Numbered from the stretch's first letter, positions 1-8,828 are shown. The stretch: DNA of 64,000 nucleotides from Bradyrhizobium hipponense (GCF_008123965.1 NZ_VSTH01000023.1:62001-126000), one strand, 5' to 3'. Program-made: numbers and translations. The notes: generated from the letters alone by a model not told the origin.

Positions 1-275
1 GGTAGCGCCTTCGGCAAATACGACCAGCGGATCGCGAGCGGGCCGAGCGGATCAATCAGATAGAACGGCACCTTCTTCCAGACGCCCGGCTCGGCCGGCG
101 GGATTACAGAATGCGAGGAGAGCCAGCCAGCATTGCCATAGCTCGCCGCCTGTTCGCCGCCGGGCTCGCCCGGATCGATCAGCGTGACGCGATGGCCCTC
201 GCGCAATGCCTCGATGGCGCTGATCACGCCGACCGCGCCGGCACCGATGATGGCGACGTGGCGGCTTTGCGACAT
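1..275 (-). CDS. FAD-dependent oxidoreductase, D-amino acid dehydrogenase (DadA)-like, N-terminal part
   Basis: Partial gene cut by the left window edge; the first 91 codons are visible. The protein opens with a classic FAD/NAD dinucleotide fold, VAIIGAGAVGV at residues 7-17 (GxGxxG), followed by an acidic residue at the end of the second strand (LIDPG). The segment AASYGNAGWLSS near residue 50 resembles the FAD-contacting region of DadA and glycine oxidase enzymes, which deaminate D-amino acids to 2-oxo acids at the membrane. The start ATG at 275 lies three bases after the stop of the upstream thiamine-pyrophosphate enzyme, so the two are almost certainly co-transcribed. Substrate is not determinable from this fragment. 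Confidence 0.75.
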   Translation of the reverse strand, partial: MSQSRHVAIIGAGAVGVISAIEALREGHRVTLIDPGEPGGEQAASYGNAGWLSSHSVIPPAEPGVWKKVPFYLIDPLGPLAIRWSYLPKAL

Positions 276-278
276 CGC

Positions 279-1940
279 TTAAGCCTTCACCGCGGGCACG
301 AAGTCCTTGCTGACCGACATCGCGCGCGGATCGATGATGCAGTGCAGGATCGACGGCTTGCCCGAGGCCAGCGCGCGCTCGAACGCCGGCGCAAATTCTT
401 CGGTGCGCTCGACGCGCTCGCCATGGCCGCCGAAGGCTTTTGCGTACATCGCAAAATCCGGGTTCTTGAGCTGGGTGCCGACGACGCGGCCGGGATAGTC
501 GCGCTCCTGGTGCATGCGGATGGTGCCGTATTGCGAATTGTCGACCACGATGACGACGAGCGGCGCGTCATACTGCACGGCGGTCGCGAACTCCTGGCCG
601 TTCATCAGGAAGCAGCCATCGCCGGCAAAGGCGACGACGGTCCGATCCGGATATTGCCGTTTGGCGAGCACCGCAGCCGGCACGCCATAGCCCATCGAGC
701 CCGAGGTCGGGGCGAGCTGGGCGGCAAAGCTGTGGAAGCGGTGATGGCGATGGATCCAGCCGGCATAATTGCCGGCGCCGTTGCAGACGATCGCATCCTT
801 GGGCAGACGGTCGCGCAGCCAGGTCATGACCTGGCCATACTGGAACGCGCCCGGCAGCTCGCGCGCTCTCTCCGTCCAGGCCAGATAATTGGCATGCGCT
901 TTGGCCGCCTCGCCCTTCCAGGCCGGCGCGGCCGAAGGCCTCAGCGCCTCGACAGCGGCGGCGAACGCGGCCGGCGTTGCCTGGATCGCCAGCGCCGGCT
1001 GATAGACGCGGCCGAGCTCTTCGGAGCCGGGGTGCACGTGGATCAGCTGCTGTTGCGGGGTGGGAATGTTCAGGAGCGTATATGACGACGAGGGCATTTC
1101 CGACATGCGGCCGCCGATGAGAAGAACGACATCGGCGCCCTCGATGCGCGCCTTCAGCCCCGGGCTCGGCCCGATGCCGAGATCGCCGGCATAATGCGAG
1201 TGATCGGCATCGATCAGCGAGGCCCGCCGGAACGAGGTCGCGACCGGCAGGTCGAAGCGCTCGGCGAAACGCGCGATGCTCCTGGTCGCTTCATCCGTCC
1301 AGCGCGAGCCGCCAAGAATGACCAGCGGCGCCTTCGCGCTCGCTAGCATCGCACCGACGCGTTCGATGTCGGCGGGCGCCGGCCAGCTCACCGCCGGCTC
1401 GATCCGCATGGCATCGGCAACGGCTGCGGTTTCCGTCAGCATGTTCTCCGGCAGCGAGATCACCACGGGGCCCGGACGGCCCTGCATCGCGACGCGGAAA
1501 GCGCGCGCGACCAGCTCCGGAATGCGGTCGGGGCGATCGATCTCGACCGCCCATTTCGCCATGGTGCCGAACACCGCCTTGTAGTCGAGCTCCTGGAACG
1601 CCTCGCGCTCGCGCATGCCGGTATCGACCTGGCCGACGAACAGGATCATCGGCGTCGAATCCTGCATGGCAATGTGGACGCCGTGGCTGGCGTTGGTGGC
1701 GCCGGGGCCGCGGGTGACGAAGCAGATTCCGGGCCTGCCCGTGAGCTTGCCGTAGGCCTCCGCCATCATCGCGGCGCCGCCCTCGGCCCGGCAGATCATG
1801 ACGTCGATCGGGCTGTCGTGCAGCGCGTCGAGCGCGGCGAGATAGCTCTCGCCCGGCACGCAGGTGACGCGCTCGACGCCCTGGGCAACCAGCTGGTCGA
1901 TCAGGATCTGGCCCCCGGTGCGGGTGTTGCGAATGGTCAT
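279..1940 (-). CDS. Thiamine pyrophosphate-dependent enzyme, acetolactate synthase large-subunit-like
   Basis: 553 residues with the three-domain layout of the ThDP decarboxylase superfamily: N-terminal PYR domain with the catalytic Glu at residue 53 (RAEGGAAMMAEAYG), a central Rossmann-like domain, and a C-terminal PP domain carrying GDGCFLMNGQEFATA and ending VVDN, the Mg-ThDP motif. It resembles acetolactate synthase-like proteins that are often annotated IlvB but lie away from ilvH. No small subunit gene is nearby, and the partner is a D-amino-acid-dehydrogenase-like gene three bases downstream. A role in handling a 2-oxo acid made by that flavoenzyme is inference. The ATG at 1940 is preceded by AGGGAGCC. 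Confidence 0.85.
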   Translation of the reverse strand: MTIRNTRTGGQILIDQLVAQGVERVTCVPGESYLAALDALHDSPIDVMICRAEGGAAMMAEAYGKLTGRPGICFVTRGPGATNASHGVHIAMQDSTPMILFVGQVDTGMREREAFQELDYKAVFGTMAKWAVEIDRPDRIPELVARAFRVAMQGRPGPVVISLPENMLTETAAVADAMRIEPAVSWPAPADIERVGAMLASAKAPLVILGGSRWTDEATRSIARFAERFDLPVATSFRRASLIDADHSHYAGDLGIGPSPGLKARIEGADVVLLIGGRMSEMPSSSYTLLNIPTPQQQLIHVHPGSEELGRVYQPALAIQATPAAFAAAVEALRPSAAPAWKGEAAKAHANYLAWTERARELPGAFQYGQVMTWLRDRLPKDAIVCNGAGNYAGWIHRHHRFHSFAAQLAPTSGSMGYGVPAAVLAKRQYPDRTVVAFAGDGCFLMNGQEFATAVQYDAPLVVIVVDNSQYGTIRMHQERDYPGRVVGTQLKNPDFAMYAKAFGGHGERVERTEEFAPAFERALASGKPSILHCIIDPRAMSVSKDFVPAVKA

Positions 1941-2155
1941 GATGGCTCCCTGCAGGCTTTGGCGATGCGCATCACCGCCTCGCGCAACTTTTATCCTGAG
2001 GTGGCGTAGAATAGACCGTCAGGCGGTGCAAGGCTGAAACGGCCTACGGGCATGACAGCAGAGGCGGCTCTGCATTCTCGCCGCGCATCTTACCGAGGCT
2101 TGGCGCTTTGCTGTTTTGCCCGAGGGAGCACCATGGTCACCACGTACTCGCTGTC

Positions 2156-2252
2156 ATCGCCCGGCTCCGACCGGGCGATCCAGTATTCGAGGTGGTTGTG
2201 ATTTGAACCGAGACGCCACGGCGTACTGGATGCCCCGGTCAAGCCGGGGCAT
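2156..2252. repeat. Pair of oppositely oriented palindromic (REP-like) units
   Basis: Two short palindromes lie in the gap between the TPP enzyme and uxuA. ATCGCCCGG/CCGGGCGAT pairs at 2156-2179 and ATGCCCCGG/CCGGGGCAT pairs at 2230-2252. Their flanks are related in reverse orientation: tactgga and gacagcg occur beside both units. That makes a head-to-head pair like an enterobacterial BIME. The second unit may also serve as a transcription terminator for uxuA. The rest of the 350-base gap (1941-2294) shows no gene. Confidence 0.6.
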
Positions 2253-2294
2253 GACAGCGGTGTGTGGCCATCCCCTTGCGAGACAAGTAGCGGG

Positions 2295-3485
2295 CTATCG
2301 ATGCTCGATCGCGCGGATGGCGCCGCGCAGCTCGGCGAGGCCGCGCAGGCGGCCGATCGCGGTGTAGCCGGGATTGGTGCGCTTGGTGGCAGCGAGATCG
2401 TCGAGCATGCGGTGGCCGTGATCGGGCCGGAACACGATCTGGCGGTCCGGCGAGCGCCGCGCGTTCTCCTTCAGCAGCGCTTTGAGCACCGCGACCATGT
2501 CGACGTCGCCGTCGAGATGGTCGGATTCGTAGAACGACAAGCCATCCGCCTCGCGCTTGGTCGCGCGCAAATGCGCGAACGCAATGCGCGGGCCGAAGCG
2601 TTCGGCCATCTCGGGCAGATTGTTGCCGGCGCGGACGCCGAGCGAGCCCGTGCACAGGCAGATGCCGTTGGCCTTCGACGGCACGGCATCGAACAGCGCC
2701 TGATAGTCGTCGGCAGTCGAGGCGATGCGCGGCAGGCCGAACAACGGGCGCGGCGGATCGTCCGGGTGCAGCGTCAGCGAGACGCCAAGCTGCTCGGCCA
2801 CCGGCGCGACGCGCTCAAGGAACTCGGTGAGATGCCGGCGCAGGATGTCTGGCGTGATGTCGCGATACTGTTCGAGCCGGTCGCGGAATTGCGGGATGGT
2901 CATCGGCTCGGTGGTCGAGCCCGGCAGCGCGCTGGCGATGACCATGACGAGATAGTCGATGTCGGCCTGGCTCATCTTCTCAAAGAGTTTTTTCGCACGC
3001 GCCTGTTGCTCCGGCGAATACTCCTGAGCTGCGGCAGGGCGCTTGAGGATGTGCAGCTCGAACGCGGCAAAGCGGTCCTGGTCGAAGCGCATGGCGCGGG
3101 CGCCGCTCGGCAGCTCCCATTCGAGATCGGTGCGGCACCAGTCGACTACGGGCATGAAATTGTAGCAGATGATCTTGATGCCCGCCGCGGCCACCGCTTC
3201 GAGGCTCGCGATCCAGGTTTCGATCGAACGCGTGGCCTTGCCGCCGAGCCGCTTGACGTCGTCCGGAATCGGGATCGACTCCACCACCGACCAGGTCAAG
3301 GGCGAACGGCCGGGCTGACCGCGCTCGATGAAATTCTTGCGCTCCTCGACCGCCTGGCGCGTCCAGGCCTCGCCGATCGGTACCTGATGCAGCGCCGAGA
3401 CGATGTCCGTCGCCCCGGCCTGCCTGACATCGTCGAGCGATACGGGATCATCGGGCCCGTACCAGCGCCATCCCTGCAACATCAT
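2295..3485 (-). CDS. uxuA: Mannonate dehydratase
   Basis: UxuA dehydrates D-mannonate to 2-keto-3-deoxygluconate in hexuronate breakdown. The 396-residue length matches the family. The N-terminus LQGWRWYGPDDPVSL and the motifs LHPDDPPRPLFGLPRI and VFRPDHGHRMLDD are diagnostic; the last two contain metal-binding and catalytic residues of the TIM barrel. The ATG at 3485 is preferred over an in-frame TTG one codon upstream because GGAG lies seven bases before it. It is the last gene of a leftward series (regulator, TRAP transporter, idnD), separated from idnD by a 114-base gap that holds a dispersed repeat. Confidence 0.95.
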   Translation of the reverse strand: MMLQGWRWYGPDDPVSLDDVRQAGATDIVSALHQVPIGEAWTRQAVEERKNFIERGQPGRSPLTWSVVESIPIPDDVKRLGGKATRSIETWIASLEAVAAAGIKIICYNFMPVVDWCRTDLEWELPSGARAMRFDQDRFAAFELHILKRPAAAQEYSPEQQARAKKLFEKMSQADIDYLVMVIASALPGSTTEPMTIPQFRDRLEQYRDITPDILRRHLTEFLERVAPVAEQLGVSLTLHPDDPPRPLFGLPRIASTADDYQALFDAVPSKANGICLCTGSLGVRAGNNLPEMAERFGPRIAFAHLRATKREADGLSFYESDHLDGDVDMVAVLKALLKENARRSPDRQIVFRPDHGHRMLDDLAATKRTNPGYTAIGRLRGLAELRGAIRAIEHR

Positions 3486-3500
3486 CAAGAATCTCCAAGA

Positions 3501-3597
3501 GCGTTTTCGAGCGAAGTGGATACCGGTTCGCGAAAAGAAAACGCGTCAAAACAAGAATCTAGAGTCCCGTTCCGATTTCATCGGAACGGGACTCTAG
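3501..3597. repeat. Dispersed rhizobial-type intergenic repeat with an 18-bp perfect palindrome
   Basis: The gap between uxuA and idnD is filled by two nested inverted repeats. GCGTTTTC (3501-3508) pairs with GAAAACGC (3537-3544). CTAGAGTCCCGTTCCGAT (3559-3576) pairs perfectly with its complement at 3580-3597 around a three-base loop. The segment around gcgaagtggataccggttcg is a sequence I recognise from intergenic repeats in Bradyrhizobium and relatives. In the transcript the long stem would form a strong hairpin inside the operon and could attenuate or stabilise mRNA. Confidence 0.7.
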
Positions 3598-3599
3598 GA

Positions 3600-4649
3600 T
3601 CAGTTTGCAGTCAGCACGACCTTGACGCTCTGCGAGCGGTCGAGTGCCAGTCGCAGCGCGTCCGGCGCCATCGACAGCGGCCGCTCGGCGGTGACCAGCG
3701 ACAACACATTGACGCTGCCGTCGGCGATCAGTTCCACCGCCGTCATGAACTCGAAGCCGAAACGGAACGAGCCGCGCAGGTCGATCTCCCTGGCCATGAC
3801 GGCATTGGCCGGCACCGGAATCTGCCCGCCCGGCAGATTGCCGATCTGCACCACCGTGCCGCCGCGCCTGACGATACCGATGGCACTGGCAAGGCCCGCG
3901 GCAGTGCCCGAAACCTCGAATGCGACATCGTAGGGACGCGAAGCAGCTTGGGCTTTCAAGCCCTCCTCCCCGCCCGAAACATTCTCGAAGTGATCGGCGC
4001 CGAGCCGGCTCGCAAACGCGAGCGGCGCCGGTGCGATGTCGGCCACCGTGATGTCGGCGATGCCGGCGCGGCGTGCGGCGAGCATGGTCAACAGCCCGAT
4101 CGGGCCGGCACCGAAGATGATGCCGCGCTTGCCCTCGATCTTGCCGGCGCGCGCGACCGCATGCAGGCAGACCGCGAGCGGCTCGGCGAGCGCCGCGGCC
4201 TGATAGGAGACGTGATCGGGAATCTTCACGCATTGCGCGGGGATCGCATCGAAATAGTTGGCAAAGCCGCCCTGCATGTGCGGCGTCTTCGAGGCCGAGC
4301 CCATGAAGTAGATGTTCTCGCAGAGGTTCGGCCGGCCCTCGCGGCAGGCGACGCAATGGCCGCACCAGCGCGACGGGTTGACGGCAACGCGATCACCGAT
4401 CTTCAGGTTCGAGGCGGATCCAGAGATCTCCACGACCTCGCCGGAGATCTCGTGGCCGAGCACCAGCGGCGACTTCACGACGAAATCGCCGGTCCGGGCG
4501 TGACGGAAGTAGTGCATGTCCGAGCCGCAGATGCCGCCGGCGCCGAAGCGGACGCGCACCATGCCGGATGCGAGCTGGTCGAGCGGATGCTCGACCATGC
4601 GCAGATCTTCGGGGCCGAACAGGGTTGCAGCGAGAGCTGTGGATGTCAT
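3600..4649 (-). CDS. idnD: L-idonate 5-dehydrogenase-like zinc alcohol dehydrogenase
   Basis: Medium-chain, zinc-dependent dehydrogenase of 349 residues. Catalytic zinc ligands are visible at C41 (GGICGSDMHY) and H66-E67 (LGHE). The structural zinc site is C96, C99, C102 and C110 (CGHCVACREGRPNLC). A Rossmann motif follows (IIFGAGPIGLL). The CGSDMHYF context is typical of L-idonate 5-dehydrogenase, which oxidises L-idonate to 5-ketogluconate, though sorbitol or other polyol oxidation cannot be excluded. Its ATG overlaps the TRAP large permease stop by four bases, so translation is coupled. The operon context points to sugar-acid use. Confidence 0.85.
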   Translation of the reverse strand: MTSTALAATLFGPEDLRMVEHPLDQLASGMVRVRFGAGGICGSDMHYFRHARTGDFVVKSPLVLGHEISGEVVEISGSASNLKIGDRVAVNPSRWCGHCVACREGRPNLCENIYFMGSASKTPHMQGGFANYFDAIPAQCVKIPDHVSYQAAALAEPLAVCLHAVARAGKIEGKRGIIFGAGPIGLLTMLAARRAGIADITVADIAPAPLAFASRLGADHFENVSGGEEGLKAQAASRPYDVAFEVSGTAAGLASAIGIVRRGGTVVQIGNLPGGQIPVPANAVMAREIDLRGSFRFGFEFMTAVELIADGSVNVLSLVTAERPLSMAPDALRLALDRSQSVKVVLTAN

Positions 4650-6052
4650 TTGGAGAGTCCCATGTATTTAGGCAGCCAGAGGGTCAGTTCGGGGATGTAG
4701 GTGATCGCGATCAGCGCGAGCATCAACGGCACCAGCCAGGGCAGGATCGCCACCGTGGTGCGCTCGACCGACAGCTTTGCCACGCGCGCCAGCACGAACA
4801 GCACCATTCCGAGCGGCGGGTGCAGCAGCCCGATCATCAGGTTCAGCGTCATGATCAGGCCGAAATGGACCGGATCGATGCCGAGCTTGAGCACGATCGG
4901 CAGCAGGATCGGCACCAGGATGGTGATCGCCGCCGTGGTGTCGATGAAGCAGCCGACGAACAGGATCAGGATATTGGCGAGCGCCAGAAACACCCATTTG
5001 TTGTGGGTGATGCTGAGCATCCAGTCCGAAAGCAACTGCGCGGCCTGCGACACCGTGAGGAGCCAGGCGAAGATCGAAGCGGCGGTGACGATGAACAGCA
5101 CAGAGGCCGTGGTCTCGATGGTGTCGAAGGTCGCCTTGGCCACGGTCTTCAGCGTCATGGTGCGATAGCGCACGAGGCCAAGGAACAGCGACCAGATCAC
5201 GGCGGCGACGGCGGCCTCCGTCGGCGTGAACCAGCCGAGCGTCATGCCGCCGATCAGGATCACCGGCGCCATCAGCGCCATCACCGCGGAGAAATCGAAG
5301 TACCAGTCGATCGCGAGCAGCGCGCCGAGGCCGATCACAACCGCCATGTTGGTCGACATACCGGCCAGCGTCATCAGCCAGATCGCGAGCGGGAAGCTCA
5401 GCACCACGACGATCTCGAGCCCGGCCGAGCCGAGCTGCGGCCAGGAGAACGGCGTGTCGCTGCCCCATTTGTTCTTGTGCGCGAAATAGGTAACGGTTGC
5501 CATCATCAGCAGGGTCAGGACGACACCGGGAATGACGCCGCCCAGGAACAGCGCGCCGATCGAGACGTTCGCCATCATGCCGTAGATCACGAAGGGCAGC
5601 GACGGCGGGATGATGGGCCCGAGCGTTGCCGAGGCCGCGGTGACTCCGACCGAGAACTCGGTGGAGTAGCCGTGATCCTTCATCGCCTTGATCTCGATGG
5701 TGCCAAGGCCGGCGGCGTCCGCGATCGCGGTGCCGGACATGCCGGAGAAGATCACCGAGCCGATGATGTTGACGTGACCGAGACCGCCGCGCATCCAGCC
5801 GACCAGCGCGACGGCAAATTTGTAGATGCGGCCGGTGACGCCAGCGATGTTCATGAGATTGCCGGCCAGGATGAAGAACGGCACGGCGAGCAGCGGAAAA
5901 CTCTCGACGCCGGCGATCATGCGCTGCGCGAGCGTGACATCGGGCGTCACGCCGCTGACCAGGATGTAGAGCAGCGACGACGCAGCCATGGCGATTGCCA
6001 CGGGCACGCCGAGCAGCATCAGGATGAGAAAGCCCCCAAGCAACAACAGCAT
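4646..6052 (-). CDS. TRAP transporter large permease (DctM family)
   Basis: 468 residues, almost entirely hydrophobic, with about a dozen membrane segments; this is the ion-coupled translocation subunit of a tripartite ATP-independent periplasmic transporter. Family hallmarks include GVPVAIAMAASSLLY near the N-terminus and LNLMIGLLHPPLGMVLFV near the C-terminus. The ATG at 6052 is chosen over an in-frame ATG ten codons upstream: it has GGAAGGG at good spacing and would leave four bases after the small permease stop instead of an overlap. Between dctQ-type and idnD genes in the sugar-acid operon. Confidence 0.93.
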   Translation of the reverse strand: MLLLLGGFLILMLLGVPVAIAMAASSLLYILVSGVTPDVTLAQRMIAGVESFPLLAVPFFILAGNLMNIAGVTGRIYKFAVALVGWMRGGLGHVNIIGSVIFSGMSGTAIADAAGLGTIEIKAMKDHGYSTEFSVGVTAASATLGPIIPPSLPFVIYGMMANVSIGALFLGGVIPGVVLTLLMMATVTYFAHKNKWGSDTPFSWPQLGSAGLEIVVVLSFPLAIWLMTLAGMSTNMAVVIGLGALLAIDWYFDFSAVMALMAPVILIGGMTLGWFTPTEAAVAAVIWSLFLGLVRYRTMTLKTVAKATFDTIETTASVLFIVTAASIFAWLLTVSQAAQLLSDWMLSITHNKWVFLALANILILFVGCFIDTTAAITILVPILLPIVLKLGIDPVHFGLIMTLNLMIGLLHPPLGMVLFVLARVAKLSVERTTVAILPWLVPLMLALIAITYIPELTLWLPKYMGLSK

Positions 6053-6056
6053 GAAA

Positions 6057-6635
6057 TTACCCTTCCGATCCGTCGTAGGCACCGGGACGTTCGAGGATCG
6101 AGTAGCCCTGCCGCCAGTTTTGCAGCGCCACCTGCACCGAGCGGGCGAACATCAGCACGAAGCCGAGCAGCACGGCGTAATAGACGTAGTTCTTGGCAAA
6201 ATTGATCGTGGTCATCGACTCGTCGCCGATGATCTGGATGTAGACCCAGACCAGCTTGGTGGCGTAGCCGAAGAAGGCGATCCGGATCAGGTCGATCACG
6301 GTCGACAACGCCCGCGCCACCAGATGGGGCAGATAGCGATAGATCAGGTCGACCTGGATATGCCGCGACAGCCGCACGCACATCGACGAGCCGATGAAGA
6401 CCACCCCGATCAGGCAGTAGGTCGCGATCTCCTCGGTCCAGGCGTAGCTGTCATTGAGTACGTAGCGGGTGAAGAACTGGAGGAAAACGGCGGACGCCAT
6501 CACCCAGAAGATCGCGAGCGCCAGCCAGTCCTCGAAAGCGTAGATGCCGAGGTCCACCTTCGGCGTCGCCTCCTCCTCGAAGGTATGGGCGATCTCGTCC
6601 GCGGTAATCTGCCGGTGCAATTCGGCGGTCGACAT
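6057..6635 (-). CDS. TRAP transporter small permease (DctQ family)
   Basis: 192 residues with four predicted membrane helices, starting around residue 33 (LALAIFWVMASAVFLQFF), and the DctQ-type segment TEEIATYCLIGVVFIGSS. It would form the membrane complex with the adjacent large permease. A strong GAGGAGT precedes the ATG at 6635. The N-terminal 30 residues are cytoplasmic and acidic. About 250 bases separate it from the upstream binding-protein gene, filled by repeats, which is unusual inside a TRAP operon. Confidence 0.92.
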   Translation of the reverse strand: MSTAELHRQITADEIAHTFEEEATPKVDLGIYAFEDWLALAIFWVMASAVFLQFFTRYVLNDSYAWTEEIATYCLIGVVFIGSSMCVRLSRHIQVDLIYRYLPHLVARALSTVIDLIRIAFFGYATKLVWVYIQIIGDESMTTINFAKNYVYYAVLLGFVLMFARSVQVALQNWRQGYSILERPGAYDGSEG

Positions 6636-6663
6636 GTGGTTACTCCTCGAATGGACTGGCCGT

Positions 6664-6857
6664 CATTCCGGGGCTCGCAAAGCGAGACCCGGAATGTCGA
6701 GCTAGTTTTACTGCGTCAAAGCCACTCTTCTCCTCATCCTGAGGAGCGCGGAACGCGCGTCTCGAAGGATGGCCCCGGGCGAGAGCCGGGCCTTCATGGT
6801 TCGCCCGGCGATGCGAAGCATCGTCCGGAGACGCGCTTCGCGCTCCTCACCATGAGG
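6664..6857. repeat. REP-like palindromic repeats between the TRAP binding-protein and permease genes
   Basis: Two elements are present. A hairpin at 6664-6696 pairs CATTCCGGGG-CTCG with CGAGACCCGGAATG (one mismatch). A composite palindromic element at 6732-6857 starts cctcatcctgagg and ends caccatgagg; it contains inner inverted repeats such as gatgcgaagcatc and GAGACGCGCTTCGCGCTC. Such elements recur in Bradyrhizobium intergenic DNA. They could act as a mRNA processing or stability block that sets binding protein above permease, as known for REP in the malE-malF gap of Escherichia coli. Confidence 0.65.
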
Positions 6858-6886
6858 GTCTTATTACGCGGCAAGACCAGCGACTG

Positions 6887-7864
6887 CTATTTCACGTCCT
6901 GGATGCGCTCCCAGTCGGCCTTGCGATAACCGAAGGTCTCGAACGCGACGTTCTTCAGCACGGTGTCGCGGAACTCGTTCTTGTCGACCTCGGTCACGGT
7001 CAGTCCCTTGTCCTTGAAGAAGGCGACCAGCTTGGCCTCGTTCTGCTTGATTTCCCCGGTGGCCTTGGCGGCAGCCTCCTGCGCCACGTCCGTGAATATC
7101 TTCTTGTCCTCGTCGCTCAGCTTCTTCCAGAGCGCACCGGCGACCACCGTGTTGAGGTGATCGACGATATGGCCGGTCAGCACGATGTGCTTCTGCACCT
7201 CGTAGAACTTCTTGGCTTCGATCGTAGTCAGCGGGTTCTCCTGCGCCTCGACGGTGCCGTTCTGGAGCGCGAGGTAGACTTCGGCAAACGCGATCGGCGC
7301 GGTGTTGGCGCCGCAGGCACGCGGCATCGCCAGGTAGGCCGGCACGTCGGGCACCCGCATCTTGAGGCCCTTCATGTCGGCGCAACTCTTGATCGGCTTG
7401 TTCGAGGAGGTCTGGCGCACGCCGTAATAGGTCACCGCGATGATGTGGTGGCCGCTCTTGTCCTCGTAGCCCTTGGCGAGCTCCTTGAAGATGTCGCTTT
7501 TGGTATAGGCGAGCAGATGATCGGCGTTGCGGAACGTATAGGGATAGTAGGTCACGCCGATCGGCGGAAAGCTCTTGGCCGCAAAGCTCGAGCCGGAGAT
7601 GATGATGTCGACCGAGCCGAGCGAGAGGCCCTGGTTGATGTCGGCCTCCTTGCCGAGCTGGGACGCCGGATAGACATCGATCGCATAGCGCCCGTTGGTG
7701 CGCTTGCCGATCTCCTGCGCGGCCCAGACCGAGGCGGTATGGAACGGCTCCGAGGTCTCATAGACATGCGCCCATTTGAGCTTGGTCTGAGCCATGCCGA
7801 CATTGGTCGTCGCACACATCGCCACGGCCGAGACCGCGAGCACCATCGTCATTTTCTTCAACAC
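6887..7864 (-). CDS. TRAP transporter periplasmic substrate-binding protein (DctP family)
   Basis: 325 residues with a signal peptide (MLKKMTMVLAVSAVA, cleavage probably after GMA) and the mature start QTKLKWAHVYETSEPFH. DctP-family segments follow, including QLGKEADINQGLSLGSVDI and MKGLKMRVPDVPAYL; the latter holds the Arg that usually binds the substrate carboxylate, consistent with an organic-acid ligand. The GTG at 7864 is preferred over the ATG at 7879 because GGAGG lies eight bases before it and it yields a clean signal peptide. Neighbouring uxuA, uxuB and idnD suggest a hexuronate, aldonate or mannonate ligand; this is inference. Confidence 0.93.
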   Translation of the reverse strand: MLKKMTMVLAVSAVAMCATTNVGMAQTKLKWAHVYETSEPFHTASVWAAQEIGKRTNGRYAIDVYPASQLGKEADINQGLSLGSVDIIISGSSFAAKSFPPIGVTYYPYTFRNADHLLAYTKSDIFKELAKGYEDKSGHHIIAVTYYGVRQTSSNKPIKSCADMKGLKMRVPDVPAYLAMPRACGANTAPIAFAEVYLALQNGTVEAQENPLTTIEAKKFYEVQKHIVLTGHIVDHLNTVVAGALWKKLSDEDKKIFTDVAQEAAAKATGEIKQNEAKLVAFFKDKGLTVTEVDKNEFRDTVLKNVAFETFGYRKADWERIQDVK

Positions 7865-7936
7865 TGACTTTTCCTCCATCTTTTAAGTCTGCTTCTTGTT
7901 CGCCCGACACCCAATGGGAATACGGACCGTCCAATG

Positions 7937-8764
7937 TCATCGCCGCCGTGCAGTCCCGCTCTTTCCGGTTTCCTTGGCTTGCTTCTTCGGCGCTCGTTTT
8001 GTTCTTGCCGGCTTCGCGGTGTGTCGGCCAGCCCGGCCGGGCCCGGTGGCCGATCCGGCCGCGATCTCGGCGCCAAAGTTCTGGGCAAAGCGTTCCTGGG
8101 AGCGCGCCAGATGATTGCGCATTGCATCGCGCGCGGCTTCGGGATCGTGCGCCGCAATGGCATCGCGCACCGCGCGATGCTCATCGAGGGCCGCGTGCCA
8201 GGTGCGCGGGTTCTCGAAATAATGCGCGAGCTGCGCGAAGTAGGGATTGAGGCGCTGGTCGAAGAGATCGCCGACCACGCGCACCAGAACGGCATTGCCG
8301 AGGCTCCCGGCGATCGCGACGTGAAAGGCGCGGTCGTGGATCATCGAGGCTTCGCCGGGATGCGCGACATTCTCCATCGCAACCAGAGAGGCATCGATGC
8401 GCGCGATGTCGTCCTTCCTCGCGACGCGCGCGGCTTGCTCGGCAATCGCGCTTTCGAGGAACTCCCGGGCCCGCAATAGTTCGAACGGGCCTTCGATGAC
8501 CGCGGCCGCCGGCACGGGCACCGCGGCGCCCGCAGGTTCGATCACGTAGATGCCGGAACCGACACGGATACGGAGGCGGCCTTCGACTTCGAGCGCGATC
8601 AGCGCTTCGCGCACCGTCGGCCGCGAGACCTTGAGCTGTTCGGCGAGCTCGCGCTCGGTCGGCAAGCGGCTGCCGACCGCGTATTCACCGCTGTCGATCA
8701 GGCTTCGCAATTGATCGGCGATTTGGCGATAGAGCCGTCTCGCCTCCACAGCTTCCAGCGGCAC
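7937..8764 (-). CDS. GntR-family (FadR subfamily) transcriptional regulator
   Basis: 275 residues. Winged helix at about 8-76 (LPTERELAEQLKVSRPTVREAL is the recognition region) and an FCD effector domain at about 95-220 with the metal or ligand-binding histidines expected there. The last 30 residues form an unusual Lys/Arg-rich tail (TKRAPKKQAKETGK). The start is GTG at 8764 after GGGGAGG. It lies 72 bases upstream of the TRAP binding protein and divergent from uxuB, with a matching operator between. A UxuR- or ExuR-like repressor of this locus is the natural reading; its inducer is unknown. Confidence 0.9.
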   Translation of the reverse strand: MPLEAVEARRLYRQIADQLRSLIDSGEYAVGSRLPTERELAEQLKVSRPTVREALIALEVEGRLRIRVGSGIYVIEPAGAAVPVPAAAVIEGPFELLRAREFLESAIAEQAARVARKDDIARIDASLVAMENVAHPGEASMIHDRAFHVAIAGSLGNAVLVRVVGDLFDQRLNPYFAQLAHYFENPRTWHAALDEHRAVRDAIAAHDPEAARDAMRNHLARSQERFAQNFGAEIAAGSATGPGRAGRHTAKPARTKRAPKKQAKETGKSGTARRR

Positions 8765-8828
8765 GCTGGCCTCCCCGAAAGGGTCTCGCCGGGAAGCTTC
8801 GCGGCCCGGCGGCCCGCCAATTTTGGAA

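Noticed and set aside
2262..4700. 812-codon open frame on the plus strand opposite uxuA and idnD
   Set aside because: It is antisense to two genes with clear catalytic motifs, its translation is Arg/Gly/Asp-rich without any domain, and long antisense frames are expected in such GC-rich coding DNA.
4568..6205. 545-codon plus-strand frame opposite the TRAP permease gene
   Set aside because: The translation is a monotonous Asp/Arg/His/Gln-rich string produced by antisense of hydrophobic codons; the permease is unmistakable.
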